Assembly: GCF_024494595.1 (NCBI RefSeq)
Contig: NZ_JANHDI010000002.1
Coordinates: 124,001 to 188,000, forward strand
Source of the DNA: Halobellus rarus
Lineage (GTDB): Archaea; Halobacteriota; Halobacteria; Halobacteriales; Haloferacaceae
Reading direction: 5' to 3'
Length of the DNA: 64,000 nucleotides
In this document: positions 8,157-16,897 of the stretch, one piece after another
Numbering within the stretch: position 1 is the first letter of the stretch
How the letters are laid out: every line of letters begins with the position of its first letter
The notes under the pieces: generated by a model
Told to the model about the DNA's origin: nothing
Database searches by the model: none
Seen by the model: only the letters and a program-made list of their open reading frames with translations
Made by a program: the position numbers and the translations under genes

Positions 8157-8942
8157 ATGCGCATCGAGAACAGTTTCGTCCCGGCCGAGGGCGTCGGCGA
8201 GGGCCGCGAGCGCTCGCTGTGGGAGGCGGGCATCCTCACCTGGGAGGAGTTCGACCCCGGACGCGCGCCGCTGGGGCCGAAGACCGGCGAGCGGGTGGAA
8301 TCGTTCGTCGCGGAGGCGCTGGAACGCCTCGACGACGGCGACACCCGGTACTTCGGCGAGCGGTTCCCTTCGGGTGAGACCTGGCGCTTCTACGAGAACT
8401 TCCGGGACGAGGCCCTCTTTTTCGACATCGAGACGACCGGCCTCGACTCGGATCGGGAGAACGTCACGACGGTCTCGTTCACGCGGGACGGCGAGACGAC
8501 GACGCTGATCCGCGGCGAGGACCTGACCGACGAGGCGCTCCGCGAACAGTTCCGCGACGCGCCGCTCGTCGTCTCGTTCAACGGCAAGCAGTTCGACGTC
8601 CCGTTCCTCGAGGACAACTTCGACATCTCCGTCGACGCGCCGCACCTCGACCTGATGTACCCGTGCCGGCGGACCGATCTGACGGGCGGACTGAAGTCGA
8701 TCGAGAAGCAGGTCGGGATCGATCGGGACCGCCCGGACCTCTCGGGACGGGACGCCGTGCGACTCTGGTACCGCTACGCCCGCGACGGCGACGAGGACGC
8801 CCTCGACACGCTGGTCTCGTACAACCGCGACGACACCGAGAACTTGCAGAACCTCGCCGACGTCGTCGCCCGACGGCTTCACGAGGACTCGTTGGGATCC
8901 GTCGCCGGCGCGTCTCCGGGAATCCCGGATCCGCTTTCGTAG
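8157..8942 (+). CDS. Ribonuclease H-like exonuclease domain protein (YprB-like DEDDy)
   Basis: A 261-residue protein with an RNase H-fold 3'-5' exonuclease domain after an approximately 85-residue N-terminal region. Metal ligands are visible: Asp90/Glu92 in FFDIETTGL, Asp147 in NGKQFDVPFLE, and the Y222-x3-D226 motif in YNRDDTENL, which makes it DEDDy type. It resembles the YprB/RNase_H_2 group; the substrate (DNA or RNA) is not known. It is divergent from the SRAP gene with about 120 bp between them, so a shared role in DNA repair is possible but only inferred from position. Confidence 0.85.
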   Translation: MRIENSFVPAEGVGEGRERSLWEAGILTWEEFDPGRAPLGPKTGERVESFVAEALERLDDGDTRYFGERFPSGETWRFYENFRDEALFFDIETTGLDSDRENVTTVSFTRDGETTTLIRGEDLTDEALREQFRDAPLVVSFNGKQFDVPFLEDNFDISVDAPHLDLMYPCRRTDLTGGLKSIEKQVGIDRDRPDLSGRDAVRLWYRYARDGDEDALDTLVSYNRDDTENLQNLADVVARRLHEDSLGSVAGASPGIPDPLS

Positions 8943-9018
8943 CCGGCGTTACTCCGCGTCTGCCGCTACTTTTGGTGAACCTAAAAACACAAGTACCCCC
9001 CGGCGGAAACGACAGGTG

Positions 9019-9702
9019 ATGACCGAGTACACCTTCGACGACCTCGCGGTCGTGATGGGCACCTACAACGAGGCGGCCGCCATCGAGACGGTGCTGTCCG
9101 ACATCGACGACGCGACCGACGGCCGCGCGGAGGTCGTCTGCGTCGACAGTTCGAACGATCGAACGCCGGAGATCGCCCGCGAACACGGAGCGACCGTGAT
9201 CGAACAGCCGCCGATGGGCTACGGCTACGCCGTTCGGGAGGCCGTTCTCGCGCCCGACCGCCCGGTCGTCGTCACGACCGACTGCGACGACACGTACCCG
9301 ATGGAGAGGCTCCCGCAGTTCCTCGAACTGATCAACGAGGGCTACGACGTCGTCTCCGGCGACCGGCTCTACCACGGTGCCGAGGCGATGCCGACGCTGA
9401 ACCGACTGGGCAACGCCGCCTTCGCGCTGCTGGCGTCCGGACTGATGGGCGAGCGCGTCCACGACACGACGACCGGAATGCGGGCGTACCGGCGGGAACT
9501 CCTCCACGATATCGAGTGGACCGAGAACACGGGGCTGTCCGCGGAACTCCTGATCCGGCCGCTGATGCGCGGCTACGAGATCCGCGAGGAGCCGATCCCC
9601 TACCGGGAGCGCGCCGGCGAGACCAAACTCGATCCGTTCGAGGGCGGAGCGGCGATCGCGAAGTCGATCGTGAAGGTGTGTCTCGAAGAGCGGTTCGGGT
9701 AG
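9019..9702 (+). CDS. Dolichyl-phosphate hexose synthase-like family 2 glycosyltransferase
   Basis: A 227-residue GT-A fold glycosyltransferase. It shows the N-terminal nucleotide-binding motif VVMGTYNEAAAIETVL, the DxD-type metal site TTDCDDTYPME and a C-terminal block IPYRERAGETKL shared with DPM1-like synthases. Haloarchaeal members transfer a hexose from a nucleotide sugar to dolichyl phosphate on the cytoplasmic face for N-glycosylation (AglJ-like enzymes). There are no membrane helices. The ATG at 9019 is preferred over the GTG one codon earlier. It stands apart from other agl genes here; aglM is 20 kb away. Confidence 0.85.
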   Translation: MTEYTFDDLAVVMGTYNEAAAIETVLSDIDDATDGRAEVVCVDSSNDRTPEIAREHGATVIEQPPMGYGYAVREAVLAPDRPVVVTTDCDDTYPMERLPQFLELINEGYDVVSGDRLYHGAEAMPTLNRLGNAAFALLASGLMGERVHDTTTGMRAYRRELLHDIEWTENTGLSAELLIRPLMRGYEIREEPIPYRERAGETKLDPFEGGAAIAKSIVKVCLEERFG

Positions 9703-9754
9703 GCCGTGTAGCGTGCGGTTCAGGGAGTCGAGCGAGGGAGGTCGCTCCCGGCCG

Positions 9755-9952
9755 CTAGCGGAGGATGTCCGCGATCCGACGCGGCTCGCCGCTCAGCGAT
9801 GGGTCCTCCTCGACGATTTTCAGCACCTCGTGGTCGGTGACGTCCGGGTAGGACTTCTCGGTGGCCTCCTCGATGAGCGACTTCTCGAGTCTGAATTCGG
9901 TTCCCTCGTAGACGACGTCGACGCCGTCCTCGTCGAACGAAAGCGCAGTCAT
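9755..9952 (-). CDS. DUF5800 family small protein
   Basis: A 65-residue acidic protein (MTALSFDEDGVDVVYEGTEF at the start, DHEVLKIVEEDPSL later). The pattern corresponds to the haloarchaeal DUF5800 family, of unknown function. No transmembrane segment or metal-binding cysteines are seen. It is convergent with the glycosyltransferase gene. There is no operon partner. Confidence 0.75.
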   Translation of the reverse strand: MTALSFDEDGVDVVYEGTEFRLEKSLIEEATEKSYPDVTDHEVLKIVEEDPSLSGEPRRIADILR

Positions 9953-10426
9953 ACGCAGCCGTAATCGATCACGGAGTAAAAACGCATCAGTATCGGCTTT
10001 CGATCTGAAGAGACGTAGACCGGCGGGCGAACGCCCCGAAACTTCGACTCATCCACCGGCGAATCGAACGTCGGTATCTCCTACGAGCGAATCAAACGGG
10101 CGTATCAACAGTTTCGCCCCACGGTAGAATTGCCGATAGCCGTGACTACCGGAACGACGGATCGAGTGGTTAGAAACCGTCACCTCCGGGTCCGAAACGT
10201 GTGCGAGCCGTTACTGCGACCGGCTCCTCGCCGGCGACGACCGCGTCAAGGTCCAGGTATCCCGACCGTCGGGCGTCACGGACCTCGGAAATTCCTGTCG
10301 TGAGGAACAGGGGGAATTATCCGGGGGATAGACGGTCTACGTACCCGAATCAATGAGACTCTCGCCCCTTCACTCCGGCCGAGGAACAGACGAACGCGAC
10401 CGCGGAAGCGAGGATCCCGACCGACG
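9953..10426. other. Intergenic region before the TRAP operon
   Basis: 474 bp without a supportable gene. Near its right end an inverted pair, AATTCC (10290-10295) and GGAATT (10313-10318), overlaps the best TATA-like sequence (AATTATCC, to about 10322), which would give a 5' untranslated leader of roughly 80 bases for the TRAP operon. Nothing else stands out. Confidence 0.35.
10290..10322 (+). promoter_or_regulatory. Candidate promoter/operator of the TRAP operon
   Basis: The inverted arms AATTCC and GGAATT are 17 bp apart, the second overlapping a TATA-like AATTATCC. This arrangement would let a regulator occlude TBP binding. It is inferred only. Confidence 0.3.
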
Positions 10427-11692
10427 ATGACGTCCGAACGCGACTCGAACGCCGACGCGTCGACAGCCAGGAGCCGGCGGGCGGTGCTCGGGCTGACGGC
10501 CGGTACGGCCCTCGGCGGCCTGACGGGCTGTCTCGGCGGCGGCGCGTCCGCCTCCGAGGGCGGCGACGGCGGCACGACGACGATCCGGTGGGCTGGCACG
10601 CAGAACCCGGACACGTCGTGCTGGGACTACGAGGACGCGTCCGACGAGTGCGGGCTGGTGTATCCCGTCTTCGAGCTCGAACGACGTCTCGAAGAGCGGT
10701 CGTCGGGGCTCGAGCTGTCGTTGATCGACAGCAAGGAGCTGTGCAGCGAGCAGTCCTGTATGACGAAGATGGATTCGGAGGTCATCCACCTCGGCAGCAG
10801 TTCCGTGGCGAACTCGGCGAAGATCTGGCCGGAGAACGAGATCTGGAGCGTCCCGTACACGATCCCGGCGCACAGTCGGGCGTCGATCGGGTACTCGTTC
10901 ACGCATCCGACCGTCTGGGAGGAGTACTGGGTGCCCTTCGGACGCAAGTACAACGCGATTCCGATCGGGTTCGATCCGCCGGGGTACCGAGCCCACTTCG
11001 TCGGCGTCGGGAACGACCCGGACGAGGCGTTGACGTCGCCGGAGGACTTCGCGGGGCTGAAGATCAGAACCACCCAGAGCGACGTGATATCCGTCGCCTT
11101 CGACGAGCTCGGGATGAACCCGACGACGGTCTCGTTCGCGGACACGCTTCAGGGGATGCAATCGGGCGTGGTCGACGGGATGGAGATCATCCCGCAGTAC
11201 GCCGTCTCCGCGCAGATCACGGACGTGACCGCGCAGGCGACGCTGACGCAGTGGGCGCCCGGGATCGATCCGATCTGGTGTCGCGTGGACTTCCTGAAGA
11301 GCCTCTCGGAGGCGGAGCGCGAGACGTTCGCGTCGGTGACGGCCGAACTCGCCGAGGAGAGCATCCGCCGCTCGGACGACGTCTACGAGACGTTCCAGGG
11401 ACTGAGCCCGGAGGCACCCGTTGAGGGGTCGAACTACTACACCCAGGGCCCCGACGGGGAGCCGGTCCGCGTGAACTGGCTGGACGACGACCAGCTCGCG
11501 GCGTGGCGAGAGCCGATCGATCCGGCGTCCAACCGGGACCTCTACCGGGACGCGATCGACAGGGTCCACGAGGAGTTCACCGACGGGTTCTACGACCACC
11601 TGTACGAGGTCGCCCGCGAACCGGGCGTTCCGAGCCGGTCCGCGGACTTCTCGCTCGACGCGTGGTGGGACGACTACCTGGAGCGGATGTGA
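10427..11692 (+). CDS. TRAP transporter substrate-binding protein (DctP-type), Cys-rich lipoprotein
   Basis: A 421-residue secreted solute receptor. The N-terminus has a twin-arginine signal (SRRAVLGLTAGTALGG) and lipobox LTGC, so it is exported folded and anchored outside. The mature part is a DctP/TAXI-like fold: the substrate-clamp region is FAGLKIRTTQSDVISVAFDELGMNP and the hallmark SGVVDGMEI follows near residue 245. Unusually it has five further cysteines after the lipobox (TSCW, DECG, ELCSEQSCM, IWCR), rare in salt-exposed haloarchaeal proteins and suggestive of disulfides. Substrate is unknown. It is the first gene of a TRAP operon; the small permease overlaps its stop. Confidence 0.9.
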   Translation: MTSERDSNADASTARSRRAVLGLTAGTALGGLTGCLGGGASASEGGDGGTTTIRWAGTQNPDTSCWDYEDASDECGLVYPVFELERRLEERSSGLELSLIDSKELCSEQSCMTKMDSEVIHLGSSSVANSAKIWPENEIWSVPYTIPAHSRASIGYSFTHPTVWEEYWVPFGRKYNAIPIGFDPPGYRAHFVGVGNDPDEALTSPEDFAGLKIRTTQSDVISVAFDELGMNPTTVSFADTLQGMQSGVVDGMEIIPQYAVSAQITDVTAQATLTQWAPGIDPIWCRVDFLKSLSEAERETFASVTAELAEESIRRSDDVYETFQGLSPEAPVEGSNYYTQGPDGEPVRVNWLDDDQLAAWREPIDPASNRDLYRDAIDRVHEEFTDGFYDHLYEVAREPGVPSRSADFSLDAWWDDYLERM

Positions 11693-12282
11693 TCTCGTCG
11701 GTGCCGATGGTTCCGAAACTCCTGCGAACGGCGCGTGTCGCCCTGGATCCGGATCGAGAGCCGGAGACGCGGCTCGGACGGATCGAGCGTGACCTCGAGC
11801 TCTACGTCGGGGGGTCACTCCTCGTGATATACGGGCTGCTCATCGGTCTCTCCGTGATCCAGCGGACGCTGACCGGAGAGCAGGCCCTCTGGGTCCAAGA
11901 GATCACGATCGGGATGTTCGTCTGGGTCGCGTGGCTCTCTGTGGCCTACGTGATCCGCAACGAGGACCACCTGCGGTTCACGCTCGTCCTCTCGCGGCTC
12001 TCGAATCGCGGTCGCTACCTCCTCTACTGGGTCGAATGGGCGCTCTGGGTCGGCTTCGCCGGGACCGTGTTCGTCTACTCCGTCCCGGTGCTCGGCGACT
12101 TTATCGCACGGCAGGCGACGATCACCGGGACGTCGATCCCGGACGCGGTCACGTATCTGGCAATCACGGTCGGCTTCGGGCTCGTGCTCCTGCGGGTCGC
12201 ACAGCAGGCGGTCTCGGTGACGCTGGCGTTCCGCCGCGGGGACGACGTCACGCACTCCGAGGGGGAGGTGGTCGCGGAATGA
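11689..12282 (+). CDS. TRAP transporter small permease (DctQ-type)
   Basis: About 197 residues with four hydrophobic segments, the topology of DctQ subunits (LELYVGGSLLVIYGLLIGLSV, then QALWVQEITIGMFVWVAWL). It bridges the receptor and large permease. The start chosen is the GTG at 11689, which overlaps the receptor stop and has a GGAG about 5 bases upstream; an ATG at 11707 is the alternative. Its stop overlaps the large-permease ATG (ATGA), so the three genes are translationally coupled. Confidence 0.85.
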   Translation: MISSVPMVPKLLRTARVALDPDREPETRLGRIERDLELYVGGSLLVIYGLLIGLSVIQRTLTGEQALWVQEITIGMFVWVAWLSVAYVIRNEDHLRFTLVLSRLSNRGRYLLYWVEWALWVGFAGTVFVYSVPVLGDFIARQATITGTSIPDAVTYLAITVGFGLVLLRVAQQAVSVTLAFRRGDDVTHSEGEVVAE

Positions 12283-13592
12283 CGGGCGCGACCGTTCTCG
12301 CGAGCGCGCTCGGCTTCGCCCCCGGGACGGCGCTCGCGTTGCTCACGCTCGCCGTCGGCGTCCTGTTCGTCCTCGGAGTTCCGATACTACTCGTCTTCTC
12401 GACGTGGGTGCTCGGCTTCGCCGTGCTCTTCCCCGCGTTCGGACTGCAGAACACGTCCGTCGCGGCGTACTATCAGCTCTGGACGTTCCCGCTGACGGCG
12501 GTCCCGCTCTTCATCCTCGTGGGAGCGCTCATCAACCAGCTGCAGATCGCCCGCGACATCATCGGTCTCTCGCGGTCGCTGGCGGGCTGGCTGCCGGGGA
12601 GCGCGGCGAACACCGCCCTCCTCACCTCCGGCGTGTTCTCCGCGATCACGGGATCGAACGCCGCGACGACGGCCTCCGTCGGGGAGGCGTTCACCGACGA
12701 GCTCCGCGAGGAGGGCTACGATCCGGTGTTCAGCGCGGCGACGATCGCTGCCGGGGGAACGCTCGGGATCGTCATCCCGCCGAGCGTCCTCTTCATCCTC
12801 TACGGGGTGACGTTCAACCTCCCGGTCTCAGATCTGTTCGTCGCCGGCACGCTCCCCGGGCTGTTGATGTTGATCGGACTGATCACGACCGCGACGGTCA
12901 TCTCCTATCGCAACGACTACGGGACCGACGAGTACGCGTTCGACGTCCGGGAGGTCCTCCGGTCGGTCCTCAAAGCACGGAACTCCCTCCTGGCCATCGT
13001 CGTCCTCCTGGGCGGCATCTTCACCGGCGTGTTCACCCCGTCGGAGTCGGCCTCAATCGCGATCCTGTTCGTCGTCACCGCCGAGTTCCTGTCGGGGAAC
13101 ATCCGCGGGACGGCGTTCCTCGTCGAATCGGTCCGGCTGACGATCTACCTCGTGGGCATCATCATCCCCGTGTTGGTCACGTCGATCATGATCCAGCAGA
13201 GCCTGTCGTTCCTCGATCTCCAGGATCTCCTCTCGAACGCCATCCTGGCGCTCGACGCCCCGATTCTGATCGGGTCGGTGCTGATCGTCGTGATGCTCCT
13301 GAGCGGCTCGGTCCTCGCCTCGATTCCGAACATGATCTTGGTCGCGCCGCTCTTGGCCCCCGCCGCGTTCGCGCTGGGGATCTCGCCGCTGATGTGGGGC
13401 GTGATCTTCATGATCAGCGACGCGATCGGGTTCATCACGCCGCCCTACGGGCTGAACCTCTACATCATCAGCAGCATCACCGACATCGACTATATGCGGA
13501 TCGCGTGGGGCGCACTCCCGTACTTCTTCGTGTTGACCTCGATACTCGTCCTGTTCTTCGTCTTCCCCGAACTGAACGTCCTGGCAGCCTAA
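12279..13592 (+). CDS. TRAP transporter large permease (DctM-type)
   Basis: A 437-residue membrane protein with about a dozen hydrophobic segments. DctM family motifs are visible: LWTFPLTAVPLFILVGALIN, the discontinuous-helix region TGSNAATTASVGE (about residues 125-137), and IPPSVLFILYGV; a matching second half contains FITPPYGLNLYII. It forms the Na+-coupled channel of the TRAP importer. The ATG was chosen because it overlaps the DctQ stop by ATGA; a longer frame upstream is inside dctQ. A 129-bp gap separates it from the DsrE-like gene on the same strand. Confidence 0.93.
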   Translation: MTGATVLASALGFAPGTALALLTLAVGVLFVLGVPILLVFSTWVLGFAVLFPAFGLQNTSVAAYYQLWTFPLTAVPLFILVGALINQLQIARDIIGLSRSLAGWLPGSAANTALLTSGVFSAITGSNAATTASVGEAFTDELREEGYDPVFSAATIAAGGTLGIVIPPSVLFILYGVTFNLPVSDLFVAGTLPGLLMLIGLITTATVISYRNDYGTDEYAFDVREVLRSVLKARNSLLAIVVLLGGIFTGVFTPSESASIAILFVVTAEFLSGNIRGTAFLVESVRLTIYLVGIIIPVLVTSIMIQQSLSFLDLQDLLSNAILALDAPILIGSVLIVVMLLSGSVLASIPNMILVAPLLAPAAFALGISPLMWGVIFMISDAIGFITPPYGLNLYIISSITDIDYMRIAWGALPYFFVLTSILVLFFVFPELNVLAA

Positions 13593-13721
13593 CCACCACA
13601 GACCGATGATCACGACACTCGCGACTCACGAGAGACGACCGGCTCGAAACGAGAGACGATCGGTACAGCAAGAGAGGCGACCGACCCGGCACCAGACCCG
13701 ACCGACCCGGAGGTGCGAGAG

Positions 13722-14078
13722 ATGTTTCTCCTGATAACGGACGGTCCCGACGATTCGGCGGCCCCGCTTCCCTTCGTCGCCGCGAAGGGGGCGATGGAGG
13801 ACGGGGACGAGGTCTCGATCGTAACGATGGCCGACGGCGTCTCGCTGCTGCGGCGGGACGTCGATCTCCACGCGCTGGAAGCGTCGGGACTGCCGACCGT
13901 CGCGGCGGCGGTCGAGGCGCTCCGGGACCGCGGAGCGCTCGCGGACGCCGTCGCCTTGCGACCCTGTTGTGAATCCCGCGGTATCGACGAAGCTGACCTC
14001 CGCGAGTGGGCCTCGATGGACGGGCCGAGCGCGATTTCTAGACTCGCCGGGGAACACGAGACGACGCTCTCGTTCTGA
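13722..14078 (+). CDS. DsrE family protein downstream of the TRAP genes
   Basis: A 118-residue protein with a DsrE/DsrF-like Rossmann-type fold (MFLLITDGPDDSAAPLPFVA, then VSIVTMADGVSLLRR). Members handle sulfane sulfur or transfer persulfides via a conserved cysteine; here a Cys-Cys pair lies in RPCCESRGID (about residues 88-97), close to the position of catalytic cysteines in the family. The ATG is preferred over an in-frame GTG at 13713 because a strong GGAGGTG lies 6 bases before it. It follows the TRAP permease on the same strand, which suggests sulfur metabolism linked to the imported solute. Confidence 0.7.
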   Translation: MFLLITDGPDDSAAPLPFVAAKGAMEDGDEVSIVTMADGVSLLRRDVDLHALEASGLPTVAAAVEALRDRGALADAVALRPCCESRGIDEADLREWASMDGPSAISRLAGEHETTLSF

Positions 14079-14178
14079 TAGACACGAGACGACGCCCCGG
14101 TGCCGATAGCGTCGACTGCGCGCCGAGAGCGCGACCGCAGCGGACCACCGGCGCGTCCGACGATCGTCTGACGCGTCG

Positions 14179-14185
14179 TTTATTA
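14179..14185 (+). promoter_or_regulatory. TATA-like box of the bactofilin-like gene
   Basis: TTTATTA lies about 27 bp before the GTG at 14209, which supports a leaderless start there rather than at the earlier in-frame GTG (14194). Confidence 0.5.
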
Positions 14186-14208
14186 GGCCCCACGTGTTGC
14201 TCGGGAGT

Positions 14209-15060
14209 GTGGCACTCGGTCAGGACCGACTGGATACTTTAGAAATCCCCGACGGGACGACCGCCGAGGAGCACGACCTCGTGACCGACGGGGACATCGT
14301 CGTCGGCGGGCAGAGCACCGTCGAGTTCGGCGTCCGCGGGCGGAACGTCCTCGCCGGCGAGCGCGTCACCTTCGGCGGCGACATCGAGGCCGAGGGGGAC
14401 TGCCGCCTCGACGTCTGGTGCGACGTCGCCGGCAACGTCCTCGTGGGCGAGGACGCCTACCTCGGCGAGCGCGTCCACATCGGCGGTCGGCTGATGGTCT
14501 CCGGCGATCTGGACATCGGCGACGACGTCGACATCGAGGAGGGCTTCGAGGCCAACGGCTGGATCGTCATCCGGAACCCGGTGCCGACGCTCGTCTTCTA
14601 CTTCGTCGTCCTCTCGCAACTCCTCCACATCGGCGAGAACGAGAGCGCCGAGGAACTCGCGAACGCGCTCTCCGGCGAGAGCGAGGACGCCCCGCTCGTG
14701 ATCCCGCGCGGGTCGACCGTCTCCGACGACGCCTGGCAGGCCTCGACGCCCGCGACGATCGGCGACGAGTGTCGACTTCACGGCAACGTCCGCGCCGAGA
14801 CGATCACCGTCGGCCGGGACAACAACATCTTCGGGAGCCTCCGCGCCCGCGGCGACATCGAGGTCGGCGAGGGGACGCGCGTCCACGGCGACGTGACGAC
14901 CCGCGACGGCACCGTCACCATCGCCGACGGGGCGGAGGTCCTCGGCGACGTCTCCTGTGCGGACCTCGAACTCCACGACGACGCCGACGTCGAGGGGACG
15001 ATCCGCGCCTCTGGCGATATGCGACTCGTCCGTTCGAAGGCGAGTCGAGACGCGGAGTGA
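14209..15060 (+). CDS. Bactofilin-like polymer-forming protein with a central hydrophobic segment
   Basis: About 283 residues made of two runs of short beta-helix turns rich in Gly/Asp/Val (for example VEFGVRGRNVLAGERVTFGG and later RLHGNVRAETITVGRDNNIF), the pattern of bactofilins and 'polymer-forming cytoskeletal' proteins. Between the two runs is a hydrophobic stretch VPTLVFYFVVLSQLLHIG that could anchor it in the membrane. Bactofilin homologues in haloarchaea (halofilins) influence cell shape. The start is set at the GTG 27 bp after a TATA-like box; the earlier GTG at 14194 would lie too close to that box. It stands alone. Confidence 0.75.
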   Translation: MALGQDRLDTLEIPDGTTAEEHDLVTDGDIVVGGQSTVEFGVRGRNVLAGERVTFGGDIEAEGDCRLDVWCDVAGNVLVGEDAYLGERVHIGGRLMVSGDLDIGDDVDIEEGFEANGWIVIRNPVPTLVFYFVVLSQLLHIGENESAEELANALSGESEDAPLVIPRGSTVSDDAWQASTPATIGDECRLHGNVRAETITVGRDNNIFGSLRARGDIEVGEGTRVHGDVTTRDGTVTIADGAEVLGDVSCADLELHDDADVEGTIRASGDMRLVRSKASRDAE

Positions 15061-15181
15061 ACTCCGGATGAGCAGCGAATGAGCACCAAATGACGGCTTT
15101 CGCGTTGCGTCCGCTGTAACTCAAATACCCCTTTGTGTCACCGGCGCGTCTTTCCGTCCGTCTCGTGTAGTCGGAGACGAA

Positions 15182-16123
15182 ATGGTATCGAGACGCACAC
15201 TCGGACTCCTCGCGGTCGCTGCGCTCGTCACGCTCGCCGGCTGCGGAGCCACCGGGAGCGGCGGCGACGGCGGTGCCGCGGGCGGGTACGAGCAGGCGAC
15301 CGGCGTCGAGGCCGACCGCGCCCAGGAGGCGACACCGGCACCGACGGGTGAACCGCGCGAACAGGCCAGCGACGGCGGCTCCGGAGGTGCGGGCGACGCG
15401 TCAGGCGACGTCGTCAACACGGACGAACGCGCGATCATTCGAACCGGCACCGTCGCCGTCGAGGTCGACGACTACGAGTCGGCGCAGTCGGCGCTCACCT
15501 CGACCGTCGAGGGCTACGGCGGCTACGTCAGCGACAGCCGACAGGACCGCAGACAGATCGGCAACGATACCTGGGTCCGGGGCGAGTTGGTGCTGCGGGT
15601 CCCGAGCGAGCACTTCGACGCGCTCGTCAACGACACCCGGGGCCTCGGCGAGGTCCAGACCGTCGAGGTGAACTCCCGCGACGTGACCGATCAGCTCGTC
15701 GACATCGAGGCGCGCCTGGAGAACCTCCGCGCCGAGCGAGACCGTCTGCGAGAACTCTACGACCAGGCGAACACCACCGAAGACGTCCTGGCCGTCCAGC
15801 GCGAACTCTCTGACGTGCAGGGGGAAATCGAGCGGCTGGAGGCCAGACAGCAGTCGCTGGAGAATCAGGTCGCCTACTCGACGCTGACGGTTCGGTTGGA
15901 GGAGCCCCGACCGACGCCGAATCGCGTCGCTCCGGACCGCTGGTACGACACGCCGGTCCTCTTGGCGTTCATGCAGTCGGTCGACGGCGTCGTCGTCGTC
16001 GCCCGAGCGTTCGTCGTCGGCTTCGCGTACGCGCTGCCGTACCTCCTCGCGTTCGCGCTGCCGGTCGTCGTCGTGGGTGCCGTCCTCTGGCGGGTCGCAC
16101 GGCGGTTCAGAGCCAGCGAGTAA
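15182..16123 (+). CDS. DUF4349 lipoprotein with coiled coil and C-terminal membrane helix
   Basis: A 313-residue protein. The N-terminus SRRTLGLLAVAALVTLAGCG has a twin-arginine-like signal and lipobox. A Gly/Ala/Glu-rich linker (about residues 22-80) precedes the DUF4349 domain, which starts around ERAIIRTGTVAVEVDDYESA and includes the diagnostic GGYVSDSRQDRR. A long heptad-rich helix (ARLENLRAERDRLRELYDQA, near residue 180) is a predicted coiled coil, and a transmembrane segment follows near residues 270-300. DUF4349 proteins are envelope proteins of unknown function. The gene is monocistronic. Confidence 0.85.
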   Translation: MVSRRTLGLLAVAALVTLAGCGATGSGGDGGAAGGYEQATGVEADRAQEATPAPTGEPREQASDGGSGGAGDASGDVVNTDERAIIRTGTVAVEVDDYESAQSALTSTVEGYGGYVSDSRQDRRQIGNDTWVRGELVLRVPSEHFDALVNDTRGLGEVQTVEVNSRDVTDQLVDIEARLENLRAERDRLRELYDQANTTEDVLAVQRELSDVQGEIERLEARQQSLENQVAYSTLTVRLEEPRPTPNRVAPDRWYDTPVLLAFMQSVDGVVVVARAFVVGFAYALPYLLAFALPVVVVGAVLWRVARRFRASE

Positions 16124-16162
16124 TCGGAGCCGAAATTCGGGTCGTCGACGCTACGCTTCGTC

Positions 16163-16897
16163 TTACTCGTCTCCGTCCGCACCCTCGCCGGTGCTGACGG
16201 TCACCTGCGCCTCGCGGAGCACCGAACCGGCCATCTCGTATCCCGGCCGGTAGACGTCGACGACCGTGCCCGCCGGTTTCTCGTCGTCGACGCGCATCAG
16301 GACCTCGTGACGCGTCGGGTCGACGTCCGTCCCCGGCTCGGGATCGATCGGATCGACGTTCTCCTCCGCTAAGACGCGGTCGAACTCTTCGAGCGTCGAC
16401 TCGACGCCCGGGCGGATGTCGGCGTCCTCGTCCTGATCGAGCGCGCGCACGAGGTTGTCGCGGACGCTGACGACGCGCTCGACGAAGTCCTCGGTCGCGC
16501 GCTCTCGGATCTCGTCCTGTCGCTTCTTCGCGCGCTTCTTGTAGTTCTTGAAGTCCGCCTTCGAGCGCTTCAGCGCGGCGTCGAGCTCTTCGATCCGCTC
16601 GTCTCTGGCGTCGAGTTCCGACTCCGCGGTTTCGACCCGCGACTCGAGTTCCGACACCTCGGCGGCGAGCTCCTCGTCGTACTCGGCGACGCGGTCGGCG
16701 ACGTCCGGAACGTCCGCTTTCGCGGACGCGTCGTCGCTCTCGGCGTCGACGGTGTCTCCCTCGGCGTTCTTCGCGTCGCTCTCGGCGTCCGCGACGCCGT
16801 TTTCGACGGCTGCGCCGCTCTCACCGTTCTCGACGTCTTCGACGTCCGCGTCGGCGGACGCGGCCGCCGCGGTGCTCTCGGGGGACTCCTCGCTCAT
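16163..16897 (-). CDS. grpE: GrpE nucleotide exchange factor
   Basis: A 244-residue protein. An Ala/Asp/Glu-rich N-terminal tail (about residues 1-65) precedes a long coiled coil (about 70-130) and the C-terminal beta-wing. The GrpE signature region is visible as DNLVRALDQDEDADIRPGVE and the wing as HEVLMRVDDEKPAGTVVDVYRPGYEMAGSVLREAQV. It releases ADP from DnaK in the Hsp70 cycle. The start follows the MSEESPES acidic beginning; upstream frame is repeat-containing and non-coding. No dnaK or dnaJ lies next to it here, unlike the usual haloarchaeal cluster. A tandem repeat array lies just upstream. Confidence 0.93.
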   Translation of the reverse strand: MSEESPESTAAAASADADVEDVENGESGAAVENGVADAESDAKNAEGDTVDAESDDASAKADVPDVADRVAEYDEELAAEVSELESRVETAESELDARDERIEELDAALKRSKADFKNYKKRAKKRQDEIRERATEDFVERVVSVRDNLVRALDQDEDADIRPGVESTLEEFDRVLAEENVDPIDPEPGTDVDPTRHEVLMRVDDEKPAGTVVDVYRPGYEMAGSVLREAQVTVSTGEGADGDE

